Origin: Methanolapillus ohkumae
GTDB lineage: Archaea; Halobacteriota; Methanosarcinia; Methanosarcinales; Methanosarcinaceae
Assembly: GCF_032594355.1 (NCBI RefSeq)
Contig: NZ_CP131061.1
Location: forward strand, 682,001 to 746,000
Direction: 5' to 3'
DNA: 64,000 bases
Shown here: in pieces, positions 17,002-25,401 of the stretch
Position numbering within the stretch: the stretch's first letter is position 1
Layout of the letters: each line of letters begins with the position of its first letter
Notes under the pieces: model-generated
What the model was told of the DNA's origin: nothing
The model's database searches: none
Seen by the model: only the letters and a program-made list of their open reading frames with translations
Made by a program: the position numbers and the translations under genes

Positions 17002-17880
17002 ATGTCTTTTAAAATACTCGAAAAAGAAGAGTTGGCCACCAGTGTTTTTAAAATGGTGATTGACGCGCCGGATGTGGCCCGTGCGGCCCGTGCCGGTCAA
17101 TTTGTCATTGTCCGGACGTTTTCAGACAGCGAAAGAATTCCGCTGACAATTGCGGATTTTGACCCGGATGCCGGAACGGTGACGATGGCGGTCCAAGCGC
17201 TTGGGAAAGGAACCAAACAGTTAACTAAACTCATGCCGGGCGATTCTATCGCGGACTTTGTGGGACCTCTCGGAACGCCGGCCGATGTTAAAAAAATCGG
17301 AACGGTCATATTGGTCGGCGGCGGCGTTGGAATCGCGCCGGTTTACCCGCAAATTCAGGCGTACAAAGATGCCGGAAACAGAGTGATTTCAATTATCGGC
17401 GCCCGAAACCGTGGGCTTTTGATGATGGAAAAAGAGTTTGAGGAAGAAAGCGATGAATTTTATGTGACGACGGATGATGGTTCCAAAGGCCACCACGGAT
17501 TTGTGACCGATATTGTTAAGCAATTGCTGGACAAAGAGCGGGCCGGCGCCTATGACGGTCCGAAAATCGGGCGTGTTGTCGTAATCGGGCCTCCGATTCT
17601 CATGAAAGTTGCCACCAACATGATGGCGGCGTATCCGGATGTGGAAATTATTGTCAGCATCAATTCCATGATGGTGGATGGTACTGGAATGTGTGGTGGC
17701 TGCCGGGTGATGGTGGGCGGCGTTTCGAAATTTGCGTGTGTTGACGGTCCCGAATTTGACGGGCGGCTTGTGGATTTTGACACCGTGATGAACCGGCTGA
17801 TGATCTACAAAAAAGATGAAACGGAAGCTTCGCAAAAATATGACAAAGAATGCGAAGGCGGCGTTTGTTCCAAAATTTAA
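17002..17880 (+). CDS. FAD/NAD(P)-binding oxidoreductase, NfnS/SudB-like
   Basis: 292 aa, ferredoxin reductase-like. A flavin-binding beta barrel with RIPLTIAD (about residues 45-52), an NAD(P)-binding domain with GGGVGIAPV, and a C-terminal 2Fe-2S cysteine cluster (GMCGGC...ACVDGPEF) are visible. In the family this small subunit pairs with a GltA-like subunit (next gene) as NADH-dependent reduced ferredoxin:NADP oxidoreductase or sulfide dehydrogenase, a soluble complex linking ferredoxin, NADH and NADPH pools. The ATG at 17002 is preferred over an upstream GTG at 16993. A TATA box (ATATATAAT) near 16889 would give a leader of roughly 85-90 nt. The gene ends with TAA followed by an AAAATTTT-type palindrome. 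Confidence 0.85.
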   Translation: MSFKILEKEELATSVFKMVIDAPDVARAARAGQFVIVRTFSDSERIPLTIADFDPDAGTVTMAVQALGKGTKQLTKLMPGDSIADFVGPLGTPADVKKIGTVILVGGGVGIAPVYPQIQAYKDAGNRVISIIGARNRGLLMMEKEFEEESDEFYVTTDDGSKGHHGFVTDIVKQLLDKERAGAYDGPKIGRVVVIGPPILMKVATNMMAAYPDVEIIVSINSMMVDGTGMCGGCRVMVGGVSKFACVDGPEFDGRLVDFDTVMNRLMIYKKDETEASQKYDKECEGGVCSKI

Positions 17881-17996
17881 ATTTTGAAAATTAAAATTTT
17901 CAAAATTTTATTTTCAAAATGTTTTTCAAATATAGATTTTTCAAGTTTGTATTTCCGAATCGTTTTTTCAAAATTTTTAATTGAATCAAAGTATGG

Positions 17997-19454
17997 ATGA
18001 ATTTTATGGTGGATATGAAAAAAGCGGGCAAAGCCGGACGTATGGAAATGCCTGAACAGCCGGCGGTTGTTCGAAGAAATAATTTTGATGAGGTGGCACT
18101 GGGCTATTCAAAAGAAGACGCGATGGCGGAGGCTTCGCGTTGTATTCAATGCCGGGTTCCGCGGTGTGTGGAAGGATGTCCGGTCAACATTAATATTCCG
18201 GTATTTATTGACTTGGTCGCAAAAGGAGAAGCAAACGCGGCGGCGGAAAAAATTTTTGAAACCAATTTGCTTCCGGCCATTTGCGGGCGGGTCTGTCCGC
18301 AAGAAACACAATGTGAGGAATTGTGCATTCTGGGCCGAAAGGGACAGCCGATCGCAATCGGTCGGCTGGAGCGATATGCGGCGGATGAGATGAGAAAAAC
18401 GGGCAAAAGCTGCAAAATCGGAGACAGTTCCGAGAAATCGGCTGGTTGCAACAAATCGCCGACCGACAAAAATGTAGCGGTTATCGGTTCAGGTCCGGCC
18501 GGACTCACAGCGGCGGCTGATTTGGCAAAAATGGGACACAATGTAACGATTTTTGAATCCTTACACTTGCCAGGTGGCGTTTTAACGTACGGCATTCCGG
18601 CATTCCGTCTTCCTAAAGACATTGTCGGTGCGGAAATTCAAGATGTTTTGGATTTGGGTGTGGCGCTGAAAACCGATTACGTGGTCGGCCGGATTAAAAC
18701 GCTGGACGAGATTGCGGACGCGTACGATGCGGTCTTTTTGGGAACCGGTGCGGGTCTTCCGAATTTCATGGGAATTGAGGGTGAAAATTTAAACGGCGTT
18801 TATTCCGCGAATGAATTTTTAACCCGTGTCAATTTGATGAAAGCGTATCAGCCGGATGCGAACACCATGATTAAAAAAGGAAAACGGGTCGTGGTCGTCG
18901 GCGGCGGAAATGTGGCCATGGATGCCGCGCGGTGCGCGCTTCGGCTGGGGGCGGACAAAGTCACGGTGGTCTACCGCAGAAGTGATGCGGAACTTCCGGC
19001 CCGGCGGGAAGAAATCGAGCACGCCAAACATGAAGGAATTGACTTTTGTTTCCTCGCAAATCCGACGAAAATCATTGGCGATTACGGGGATGGAACGCCG
19101 CAAAACCGGCGGTTTGACGCAAAAGCGGTGGAATGCATCCGAATGGAACTCGGCGAGCCGGACGAATCCGGACGCAGAAGCCCGGTTCCGGTGAAAGGAT
19201 CCGAGTTTACGATGGACGCGGATGTTGTCATTATCGCGATTGGAACGTCCCCCAATCCGTTGATTTACAAAGGGGCTTCCGATGTCGGACAAACGAAGCG
19301 GGGAACGGTTGTGGTCAATGACAAATTGCAAACCACGCGGTCCAATATCTTTGCGGGCGGTGATATTGTCACGGGCGCCGCAACAGTCATTTCGGCCATG
19401 GGCGCCGGAAAAAAAGCGGCGAAAGAAATCGATGAATTTTTGAAGAAAAAGTAA
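17997..19454 (+). CDS. gltA: GltA-like glutamate synthase small subunit / NfnL
   Basis: 485 aa, usual length for the GltA family. The N-terminal half has two cysteine-rich 4Fe-4S sites (CIQCRVPRCVEGCP and CGRVCPQETQCEELC). It is followed by an FAD dinucleotide fold (VIGSGPAGLTAAADLA) and an NADPH fold (VVVGGGNVAMDAARCALRLGA). Between cluster domain and FAD site is a short Ser/Lys/Cys-rich insert (about residues 135-155). It follows the NfnS-like gene by 116 bp, which supports an Nfn-type electron-bifurcating pair. A stand-alone NADPH-glutamate synthase is possible but less supported by context. Several in-frame starts lie close together (17997, 18006, 18015). A hairpin terminator follows. Confidence 0.88.
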   Translation: MNFMVDMKKAGKAGRMEMPEQPAVVRRNNFDEVALGYSKEDAMAEASRCIQCRVPRCVEGCPVNINIPVFIDLVAKGEANAAAEKIFETNLLPAICGRVCPQETQCEELCILGRKGQPIAIGRLERYAADEMRKTGKSCKIGDSSEKSAGCNKSPTDKNVAVIGSGPAGLTAAADLAKMGHNVTIFESLHLPGGVLTYGIPAFRLPKDIVGAEIQDVLDLGVALKTDYVVGRIKTLDEIADAYDAVFLGTGAGLPNFMGIEGENLNGVYSANEFLTRVNLMKAYQPDANTMIKKGKRVVVVGGGNVAMDAARCALRLGADKVTVVYRRSDAELPARREEIEHAKHEGIDFCFLANPTKIIGDYGDGTPQNRRFDAKAVECIRMELGEPDESGRRSPVPVKGSEFTMDADVVIIAIGTSPNPLIYKGASDVGQTKRGTVVVNDKLQTTRSNIFAGGDIVTGAATVISAMGAGKKAAKEIDEFLKKK

Positions 19455-19483
19455 AATGAGTTTATAAATAACAAAATCAGAAG

Positions 19484-19520
19484 AGATGGTCACAATTTTT
19501 TTGTGACCCCCATCTTTTTT
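19484..19520 (+). terminator. Hairpin plus T-run after gltA
   Basis: AGATGG-TCACAA and TTGTGA-CCCCCATCT pair around a T-rich loop and are followed by a TTTTTT run. It resembles a bacterial intrinsic terminator and closes the nfnS-gltA transcript. Confidence 0.6.
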
Positions 19521-19564
19521 AAAAAACGTAAAAAGCAGAAAGTGTAAAAAATGAAGCGGGTCAA

Positions 19565-20152
19565 TCAAATAATTTTGCACGCTTCCTCAAAATTCAATCT
19601 CGGATCGCGCGGATGTAATTTGCTTTTCATGCCGTATCCTAAATTGCACAAGAAATTGGATGTCCATTTTCCGTCCGGGAAGAATTCTTTGTCAACGCCC
19701 GCGCTGTTAAATCCGCCCATCGGTCCGCAATCCAAACCAAGAGCTCGGGCGGCCATGATGAGATAAGCGCCTTGAAGGCAGCTGCTTTGAAACATTACAT
19801 GCTGTGCGAGTTTGGGATTGCTTTCAAAAAGAGACATCATATCCCCGTGCGGGAAAAGCCGGGGCATGTTTTTGTAAAAGGTGTTGTCGCTTGCAATAAT
19901 GACGGTCGCCGCCGCTTCTTGAACTTTTCGAACGTTTCCTCCGTCCAAATGCGGAATCAGCCGCGCTTTGGCTTCCGGGCTTTTGACAAAAATAAAGCGT
20001 CCCGGCTGGCAATTTGCATAAGTCGGCGCCAGTTTTAAGGTGTCATAAAGTTGAACAAAAACTTCGTCCGATATCGGTTTGTTTTCAAAATATGTATATG
20101 TACGCGCTTCGTTAAAAAGAATATCCATTGATTTTTTGTCAATTGTGAACAT
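19565..20152 (-). CDS. Nitroreductase-family FMN oxidoreductase (RutE/HadB type)
   Basis: 195 aa from the ATG at 20152, which has GAGGTG 7 nt upstream. Family features are the N-terminal ARTYTYFENKPISDE, the LAPTYANCQPGRFIFV flavin-binding segment and GLDCGPMGGFNSAGVD. It resembles the RutE/HadB subgroup of NAD(P)H-dependent FMN enzymes (malonic semialdehyde reductase or similar). The true substrate is not predictable. It is separated from a flavodoxin-like reductase on the same strand by 390 bp. Confidence 0.85.
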   Translation of the reverse strand: MFTIDKKSMDILFNEARTYTYFENKPISDEVFVQLYDTLKLAPTYANCQPGRFIFVKSPEAKARLIPHLDGGNVRKVQEAAATVIIASDNTFYKNMPRLFPHGDMMSLFESNPKLAQHVMFQSSCLQGAYLIMAARALGLDCGPMGGFNSAGVDKEFFPDGKWTSNFLCNLGYGMKSKLHPRDPRLNFEEACKII

Positions 20153-20239
20153 GATTTTACACCTCATCTAAATTGATTTTTGTATTTATTTAGAAATTTA
20201 TATGTTTTATTTCATTCCCTCTTTCATTTTCTATTTCTT

Positions 20240-20275
20240 GGCGCCGCCGCGTGCGTTATCGCAACAAATTTTTAA
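20240..20275 (-). repeat. Dispersed ATAACGCGCGC element, copy E
   Basis: Read on the minus strand: CCTTAAAAATTTG then TGTTGCGATAACGCACGC and a GC-rich end. It lies upstream of the nitroreductase gene. See the copies at 150, 38470, 51106 and 55661. Confidence 0.55.
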
Positions 20276-20334
20276 GGAAAACCGGCGAAAATGGCGGGTG
20301 GGCTTTTGATTTATATTTGATGAAAGATACGCTG

Positions 20335-20398
20335 TAATCTTATTTTTAATTTTACAGTTTGCTGCGTCTGTTTTTTATTTTACAGTTTGCTGCAATCT
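20335..20398. repeat. Two-copy direct repeat with TTTACAGTTTGCTGC
   Basis: The unit ATTTTACAGTTTGCTGC followed by a T-rich stretch occurs twice in tandem about 28 bp apart, with GCTGTAATCTTATTT/GCTGCAATCTTATTT at the outer edges. No protein is encoded. It lies in the interval 20153-20539, which otherwise holds the dispersed element and a long hairpin. Confidence 0.5.
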
Positions 20399-20431
20399 TA
20401 TTTCCATAACATATCTATTCATATTAATAAT

Positions 20432-20469
20432 CCGAGAAATTCGGATGCGAAACGCATCCGAATTTTCGG
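20432..20469. other. Long perfect-stem palindrome
   Basis: An arm of 18 nt (CCGAGAAATTCGGATGCG) pairs with CGCATCCGAATTTTCGG around an AAA loop, with one mismatch. It lies about 70 bp beyond the flavodoxin-like gene's stop on the minus strand. No T-run follows, so a terminator, processing signal or small mobile palindrome are all possible. Confidence 0.5.
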
Positions 20470-20539
20470 GAGGGATTGCTTGGATTGGGCAATTGCAGTT
20501 TATTGCTTATTGTTTTTGGTTTGTTTATTTTTGGTTTGT

Positions 20540-21151
20540 TTATTTTTGGTTTGTTTCTTTTTTACTCTGTCCTTTTCCTTTCGGTTTCGCCGCCGGTTTT
20601 TTTGATGAAACGCTGACCGCTTTTTGCGCCGCGTCTTTTGCCGCCTGCAGAATTTCCGGCTTTTCTTTAACATCGCCTGCACTCCAAACGCCTTTTGCGA
20701 CAACCGTGTCCAAAATTTCAACGCCGACATAATCCAAAGCGTCTTGGAACATTCCAACAACGTGTGATGCGGTTTTGTCATCCGTGTCTTCCATTGGAAT
20801 CACCAATATCGCTTTTTTATTTTGGAAAATGGTTTTTGAAATTCCGTACCAGCGGTCCATAAACACTTTCATTTGCGCGGTCGGACCCCACCAATAAACC
20901 GGCGTTCCAAAAACCCAAATGTCGGCCTCCTTCATTTTTTGGGCAAGGGAATCCATGTCGTCATCCAAAATGCATTTCCCGCCCGGAACGTGGCAAGCGT
21001 CGCACGCCGAACAAAACCCGATGTCGACGTCCGCTAAGCCAACAATTTCCATCGAAATGCCGGCATCTTCCACCGTGCTTTGAATCATTTCCATCAATAT
21101 TTCCGTATTTCCCCGCCGCCGCGGACTCCCGCAAAACCCAATCATTTTCAT
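20540..21151 (-). CDS. Flavodoxin-like NADPH-dependent FMN reductase
   Basis: About 203 aa from the ATG at 21151, which is preceded by GAGGTG at 9 nt; the frame is open to 21178. The N-terminal GFCGSPRRRGNTEILM loop is the phosphate-binding motif of iron-sulfur flavoprotein-like FMN reductases. A central cysteine group (CSACDACHVPGGKC) is compact and may bind an Fe-S cluster, as in methanogen Isf proteins. GTPVYWWGPTAQMKVFMDRW is the flavin-side motif. The C-terminal 30 residues are Lys/Gln/Ser-rich and merge into a repeat of TTTGGTTTGTTTAT units in the DNA. Confidence 0.85.
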   Translation of the reverse strand: MKMIGFCGSPRRRGNTEILMEMIQSTVEDAGISMEIVGLADVDIGFCSACDACHVPGGKCILDDDMDSLAQKMKEADIWVFGTPVYWWGPTAQMKVFMDRWYGISKTIFQNKKAILVIPMEDTDDKTASHVVGMFQDALDYVGVEILDTVVAKGVWSAGDVKEKPEILQAAKDAAQKAVSVSSKKPAAKPKGKGQSKKETNQK

Positions 21152-21388
21152 TTTAAGTTCCACCTCAAATTGATCCATCTTTTCAAACCATCTCTTTCAA
21201 TTTTGTCGGTTTTTACGGATTGGATGAATTCATTCATGTCGGGACGTTATTTATACATTTTTATAAAAAATTTAAGATTTATAAATCCCGAGAAAAGAAA
21301 ACTTTTTTTTAAAAATGAAAAATCGGACATTATTTTTTTTCAATCAATACTTTTTAATAGGACAATTGGCTTTCTATAATCCCGCAAT

Positions 21389-21512
21389 GCCCGGATAGCC
21401 TAGTCGGTTGGGGCGCCAGACTCATAGGGAAAATAAATGGCGTCTTTTCGGACCTGAATATTTCGGTTCCTGAGACATCTGGAGGTCGCGTGTTCGAGTC
21501 ACGCTCCGGGCA
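21389..21512 (+). tRNA. tRNA-Met (CAT), elongator type, with 50-nt intron
   Basis: Acceptor GCCCGGA/TCCGGGC, discriminator A, CCA not encoded. The anticodon stem CCAGA (21416-21420) pairs with TCTGG (21478-21482). The loop CTCATA is interrupted after position 37 by 21427-21476, and A at 21477 completes it. CTCA and AGG at the 5' junction can pair with TGAG and CCT near the 3' end of the intron, consistent with a bulge-helix-bulge splice site. An elongator Met identity fits better than Ile2, which is at 45995. Confidence 0.88.
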
Positions 21513-21665
21513 CTTTTTTCTTTTTCAGATAATTGATCCTGTTTTTGCATTTTTTTACATTTTTTTACATTTTACATTTCCGTGAAGTTACGATAGAAAT
21601 TATTTTGAAAAATTATGCAAAATCATAAACGAAACGCTAAAATGTTATGTATTATAGAAAAGTCA

Positions 21666-21719
21666 AAAAAGAGTTAAGGGACCCGCCAAGTGTGCATCGT
21701 TGAGAGGCCCGGCAGGTTC
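21666..21719 (-). terminator. Stem-loop with T-run downstream of pelota
   Basis: On the minus strand GAACC-T-GCC (21719-21711) pairs with GGC-G-GGTCC (21687-21679) around a 23-nt loop, and a TTTTTT run follows at 21671-21666. It lies about 60 bp after the pelota stop. It may be the terminator of the rqcH-pelota unit or a small structured RNA; no known RNA family is recognised. Confidence 0.35.
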
Positions 21720-21777
21720 TGTTAAAATTTTTAATGTGTTTTTTAATATTTATAGGTTACTGATATGAACTTTCACA

Positions 21778-22845
21778 TCACAGCCCCATCTTATATCTCA
21801 AAATCGCGGCAATTCCGCCAAAGGACGCCAGTTTTCGGCCCGGCTCAAACTCCGTGCTCAGAATAATCACTTTTCCTTGGGACCGCTCCACTTCTTGCAT
21901 CATGCTTTCGATTTTGGTGTCGGTTTTGCCGTCGGCCGCTTCCCGCTCCTCTCTTAATTTTTCATCGGCAACCAAAAGCGTTTCTACGGCACCGAAATCA
22001 ATCGCGTTTTGAACATCTGCAGGGCCGTAAGCCGCTTTTCCATCCAGGGAGACCTCTTTTAAAAATGCGTCCATGTAATTCGTTTCCCGGGAAATCCGGG
22101 ACTCATGCATGATTTTATCAATTGAGCCTTTTTTGAGAACTTCCAAGAATCCCGAAACGCCGATCATCGAACTGTCTTCCGTAACGGACTTCGACGCAAG
22201 GTCCGGATACGCTTTTTTAAAATAAATCAAAAAATCATCCTTGGTAAATCCCGGGCCGCACAAAACAATCGCGGCACCGTCCTTGTATACGAAATTCAAT
22301 TGGTCGGCGATTTCCTTAAAAAAAACATCCCGAAGACCGTTTTCACGTTTTCCGGACGATTGCCGGATGTGAGAATACGGCTCAACGCCGTAGTGGCGGA
22401 CTAAACCAATGTCAGCGTCGCCCTCTTCAATCCCGACAATGACGACCGACGGACGCTTGGACGCTTCCTCCGCTTCGTTGATGCGGTCGAACTGGTCGTT
22501 TTTCCAAATCTCTTTCGCAATGGTTAGACTTGTTCCTTCCTCAATGTTGAGCGTATGATGCATACCCATGTCCATTCCGGAAACAATCACCCCATGAATG
22601 CGCAAGCGGTTTGCGAATTTGTGAAACTCCGTACTTTCCACCCGGACGCCGAGGCGGACTGTTACCTTTTCCAATTTTTCCGGACGGATTTTGTCATCCG
22701 CCCCTTCCGGCTTTCTCTTGGTGAGCGCAAAAACGACATCATTCGGATCAATAATGTATCTCAGATGCCACAAATCTTCCAGCGTGTCGGCAAGAAGAGT
22801 GATTTCGCCGGTCCGGCCCTTCATTTCTTTTTTCATCACTTTCAT
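21778..22845 (-). CDS. pelA: aPelota, mRNA surveillance / ribosome rescue protein
   Basis: 355 aa from the ATG at 22845, with GGGAG 10 nt upstream (a GTG at 22854 is too close to that site). An N-terminal Sm-like domain (about 1-130), a central eRF1-like domain 2 and a C-terminal domain 3 match Pelota/Dom34. Pelota lacks the GGQ of release factors, and none is seen here. With aABCE1 it splits stalled ribosomes. It lies 71 bp downstream of an RqcH/NEMF gene on the same strand, so two ribosome quality-control factors are linked. Confidence 0.93.
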   Translation of the reverse strand: MKVMKKEMKGRTGEITLLADTLEDLWHLRYIIDPNDVVFALTKRKPEGADDKIRPEKLEKVTVRLGVRVESTEFHKFANRLRIHGVIVSGMDMGMHHTLNIEEGTSLTIAKEIWKNDQFDRINEAEEASKRPSVVIVGIEEGDADIGLVRHYGVEPYSHIRQSSGKRENGLRDVFFKEIADQLNFVYKDGAAIVLCGPGFTKDDFLIYFKKAYPDLASKSVTEDSSMIGVSGFLEVLKKGSIDKIMHESRISRETNYMDAFLKEVSLDGKAAYGPADVQNAIDFGAVETLLVADEKLREEREAADGKTDTKIESMMQEVERSQGKVIILSTEFEPGRKLASFGGIAAILRYKMGL

Positions 22846-22916
22846 CCGACTCACGCTCCCAATTTTTTGATTATTCAGAATTTATTTGAATTCTGAATTT
22901 ATTTGATTATTTTAGA

Positions 22917-25163
22917 TTATTCCCCGCTCTCTTCCACCGGCATTTTTCCATCGGGGCCGCTCCTAATATCTGATTCTCCCGGCGGCATCGCCATCGCAAT
23001 CAAATCCGGCGACGAAATTTGTTTTAAAAATTTCTGGTCTTTCACCTCATTCATGTACAGCCGATATATTTTTTTGGACAAGTCATTCTGATTGAATTTT
23101 CCCGGAATGACTTCAATAACATGCTTCGCCCGCGCTTTGACGGCGGAAATCGGGCCGCCGATTATACGCGTCTCATCGTCGAGTTCAAGCCCGACCGCCA
23201 ATTCCAAAGCGACGTCATTAAAATACTGCCGCTCCCCTCGGATAATGAATGAACCCTTGGTGACATATTCCCCGCTCTCCGGCGTTTTAGACACCTGTTC
23301 CGCTTTAATCATGTAGCAGTCCCCGGATGCTTTTTTGCCTTTCCACAAACTGGAATGGGAAACCGCAAACGTCGCCGCCTCCATAAGAGTCGTAGGAGGA
23401 ACCTCCCGCCCTTCCGTTTTAATGACTGTCAGCGGTGCTCCCGGCATCTGAGTGTGAAAGACCAAGTCCCGCTTTTCCATGTATTTCTTAAAAATTTCCT
23501 CATTGGTATCCGAATCCCGGCCGCCGACCACTAAAAATCCGTCGGAGGAATAAAACCATTTGAACCGGTCATACCAATGCTTTTTCCTCTTAAGAACATA
23601 AGTTGACGCCGATTTTTTATCTTTGTCCTTGTCCTTTTTGTCCAAAGCCGCCTGCGTATCCAAAATGGCTTTCTTGGCGCCCTCTTTCTTTTTCATGAAT
23701 TTTTTCGCGGCATCGTAATACACATTCGCATTCTGCGGAATTGTTTTTCGAATATCCAAAACCGCTTTACATTCCTTTAAATCTAATGTCACAGACGCGT
23801 CCGCCGGCTGAATGGAGACAATCGACATGACAATATCGTTTTTCTTTTCTTTTTTCGCGTCGTTGATGATACGAATGATTTCATCCCAAGAATATCCCTT
23901 CTCCCGGGACGCCGAAAAAACAGAAAGAACCGACTCAATAAAAGAATAATGGGCATAAATGGTTTCCGCGATTTTCGTATTCTTTTCAATTTCACGGTCA
24001 AATTTCGCCATCGTTTCCGTTTGCTGCTTGAGCCGCCGCTCATAAACACCCAATTTTTTTTCGTGCTTAACTTCTTCCTTTTTCACGACAATGGCATTCA
24101 AAGACGCTTTTCCAAAAGTTTCATCGAGCGCTTCCGAAAAAGAAGCCATCGGAATTTGAGAAAACGCCTTGTATTGAACCAAATCAAAGGCAACCACGTC
24201 GAAAATTTCAAACCCGTCCGGCAAAACAAACGCCGGTTTTTCTTCTTTTTGAGCGGCGGTATCCGACACGGACGCATCCGGCGCGATAGCATTTTGGTGG
24301 ATGGATTGAGGTGCGGCTGTTTGCGTTTGCGGTTCAGTTGTTTGCGTTTGCGGCATGGTTTGAATTTTTGAAATGGAAGAAGAATCTGTCTCCGCTTTTT
24401 TGTCTTTGGAATTTTTAATCTCTTTTAAAACCAGCGCCGGTTTGAAATTTCCGGATTGAATCGGTGCCAACATTTCCGAAATTGCCGCGTGGATTTGCTC
24501 AAATTCCGCGTCCGTCAACTCTTTGGCCGGTTTGGATTTGTCCACCGCGCAGCGTTTGAACACTTCCTCCGAATAAAGTCCGCCCAAATTGAAATTGTTT
24601 GCCAGTGTCCGGATAATATCTTTGTCCGAATCTCGGCAAACCATTTTGATTTCATCCACACTTGTTTTAAGCGGATTGTATTGCTCGGCGGGCAACTCAT
24701 ACGTTTCTCCCGAGCGGATTCTCCGGTCCTTAAACGTGACCGGCTTAAACGGCAGTATAATTTTTTCATTTTTGTCCAGCAAAATAATATTCCCGCGGGA
24801 AAACAGTTCGGCCACCAAAATAGTTTCTTCCCCGCCACGAATGATTCCGATTTTTACGATCCGGTCAAATTGATGCTGCTCAATAAATGTAATCCGTCCG
24901 CCCATAATGTGTTTTCGAAGGAGCATCGGAAAACCTTGAGGAATTTTTGGAGATTCTTTTAAATATTTGCTGAGATGAAGACGCTTACCGCTCTCGATGA
25001 TTAAATCATCCCGCCCTCTTTTGTGAATGTAGAGGTTAATTCGAATTTCATTTTCAGCCGTTTGATAAATTTTTTCAATTTTTCCGTCGATGAGGGAATT
25101 GCCGCCGGTCGACAGTTCGGCAACGATGGCGGAAACATCGGCACTGGTCATTTCTTGCTTCAT
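22917..25163 (-). CDS. rqcH: RqcH/NEMF-type ribosome quality-control protein (NFACT)
   Basis: 748 aa from the ATG at 25163; the frame is open to 25208 but the conserved TSADVSAIVAEL start follows this ATG. An NFACT-N domain (about 1-250), a coiled-coil M domain (about 380-500) and an NFACT-R domain with HWYDRFKWFYSSDGFLVVGGRD are present. In the family it binds large subunits with stalled peptidyl-tRNA and drives C-terminal tailing. A Gln/Thr/Pro-rich low-complexity insert (about residues 255-305) separates the N-terminal domain from the coiled coil. A TATA-like AATATTTATAG at 25190-25200 suggests a very short leader. Confidence 0.92.
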   Translation of the reverse strand: MKQEMTSADVSAIVAELSTGGNSLIDGKIEKIYQTAENEIRINLYIHKRGRDDLIIESGKRLHLSKYLKESPKIPQGFPMLLRKHIMGGRITFIEQHQFDRIVKIGIIRGGEETILVAELFSRGNIILLDKNEKIILPFKPVTFKDRRIRSGETYELPAEQYNPLKTSVDEIKMVCRDSDKDIIRTLANNFNLGGLYSEEVFKRCAVDKSKPAKELTDAEFEQIHAAISEMLAPIQSGNFKPALVLKEIKNSKDKKAETDSSSISKIQTMPQTQTTEPQTQTAAPQSIHQNAIAPDASVSDTAAQKEEKPAFVLPDGFEIFDVVAFDLVQYKAFSQIPMASFSEALDETFGKASLNAIVVKKEEVKHEKKLGVYERRLKQQTETMAKFDREIEKNTKIAETIYAHYSFIESVLSVFSASREKGYSWDEIIRIINDAKKEKKNDIVMSIVSIQPADASVTLDLKECKAVLDIRKTIPQNANVYYDAAKKFMKKKEGAKKAILDTQAALDKKDKDKDKKSASTYVLKRKKHWYDRFKWFYSSDGFLVVGGRDSDTNEEIFKKYMEKRDLVFHTQMPGAPLTVIKTEGREVPPTTLMEAATFAVSHSSLWKGKKASGDCYMIKAEQVSKTPESGEYVTKGSFIIRGERQYFNDVALELAVGLELDDETRIIGGPISAVKARAKHVIEVIPGKFNQNDLSKKIYRLYMNEVKDQKFLKQISSPDLIAMAMPPGESDIRSGPDGKMPVEESGE

Positions 25164-25401
25164 TGTGAGGAGATATAATAACAAAATATCTATAAATATT
25201 AGGAACATTAGAGATTTGTCAAAAATTTGAACATTTGATTTATGGATTAATTTGTAATTTTTATAATTTATTGATTCGTATTTTGTAATTTGTTGATTGG
25301 CATTTTGTATTTATTGATTGATTGATTGATGGATTGATTCGTATTTCATTGAATTATTCGGATTGCAACATTGAAATGGTTGGGATTGGGGGACACAGAT
25401 C

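Noticed and set aside
21389..21512. Reading the intron-containing tRNA as tRNA-Ile2 or tRNA-Leu
   Set aside because: There is no long variable arm, and a better tRNA-Ile2 candidate with a GGGCC acceptor is at 45995; the GCCCGG acceptor fits elongator Met.
25164..25401. Possible replication origin next to priS
   Set aside because: No Cdc6/Orc1 gene and no ORB-type repeats are visible; only ATTGATTG microrepeats are present.
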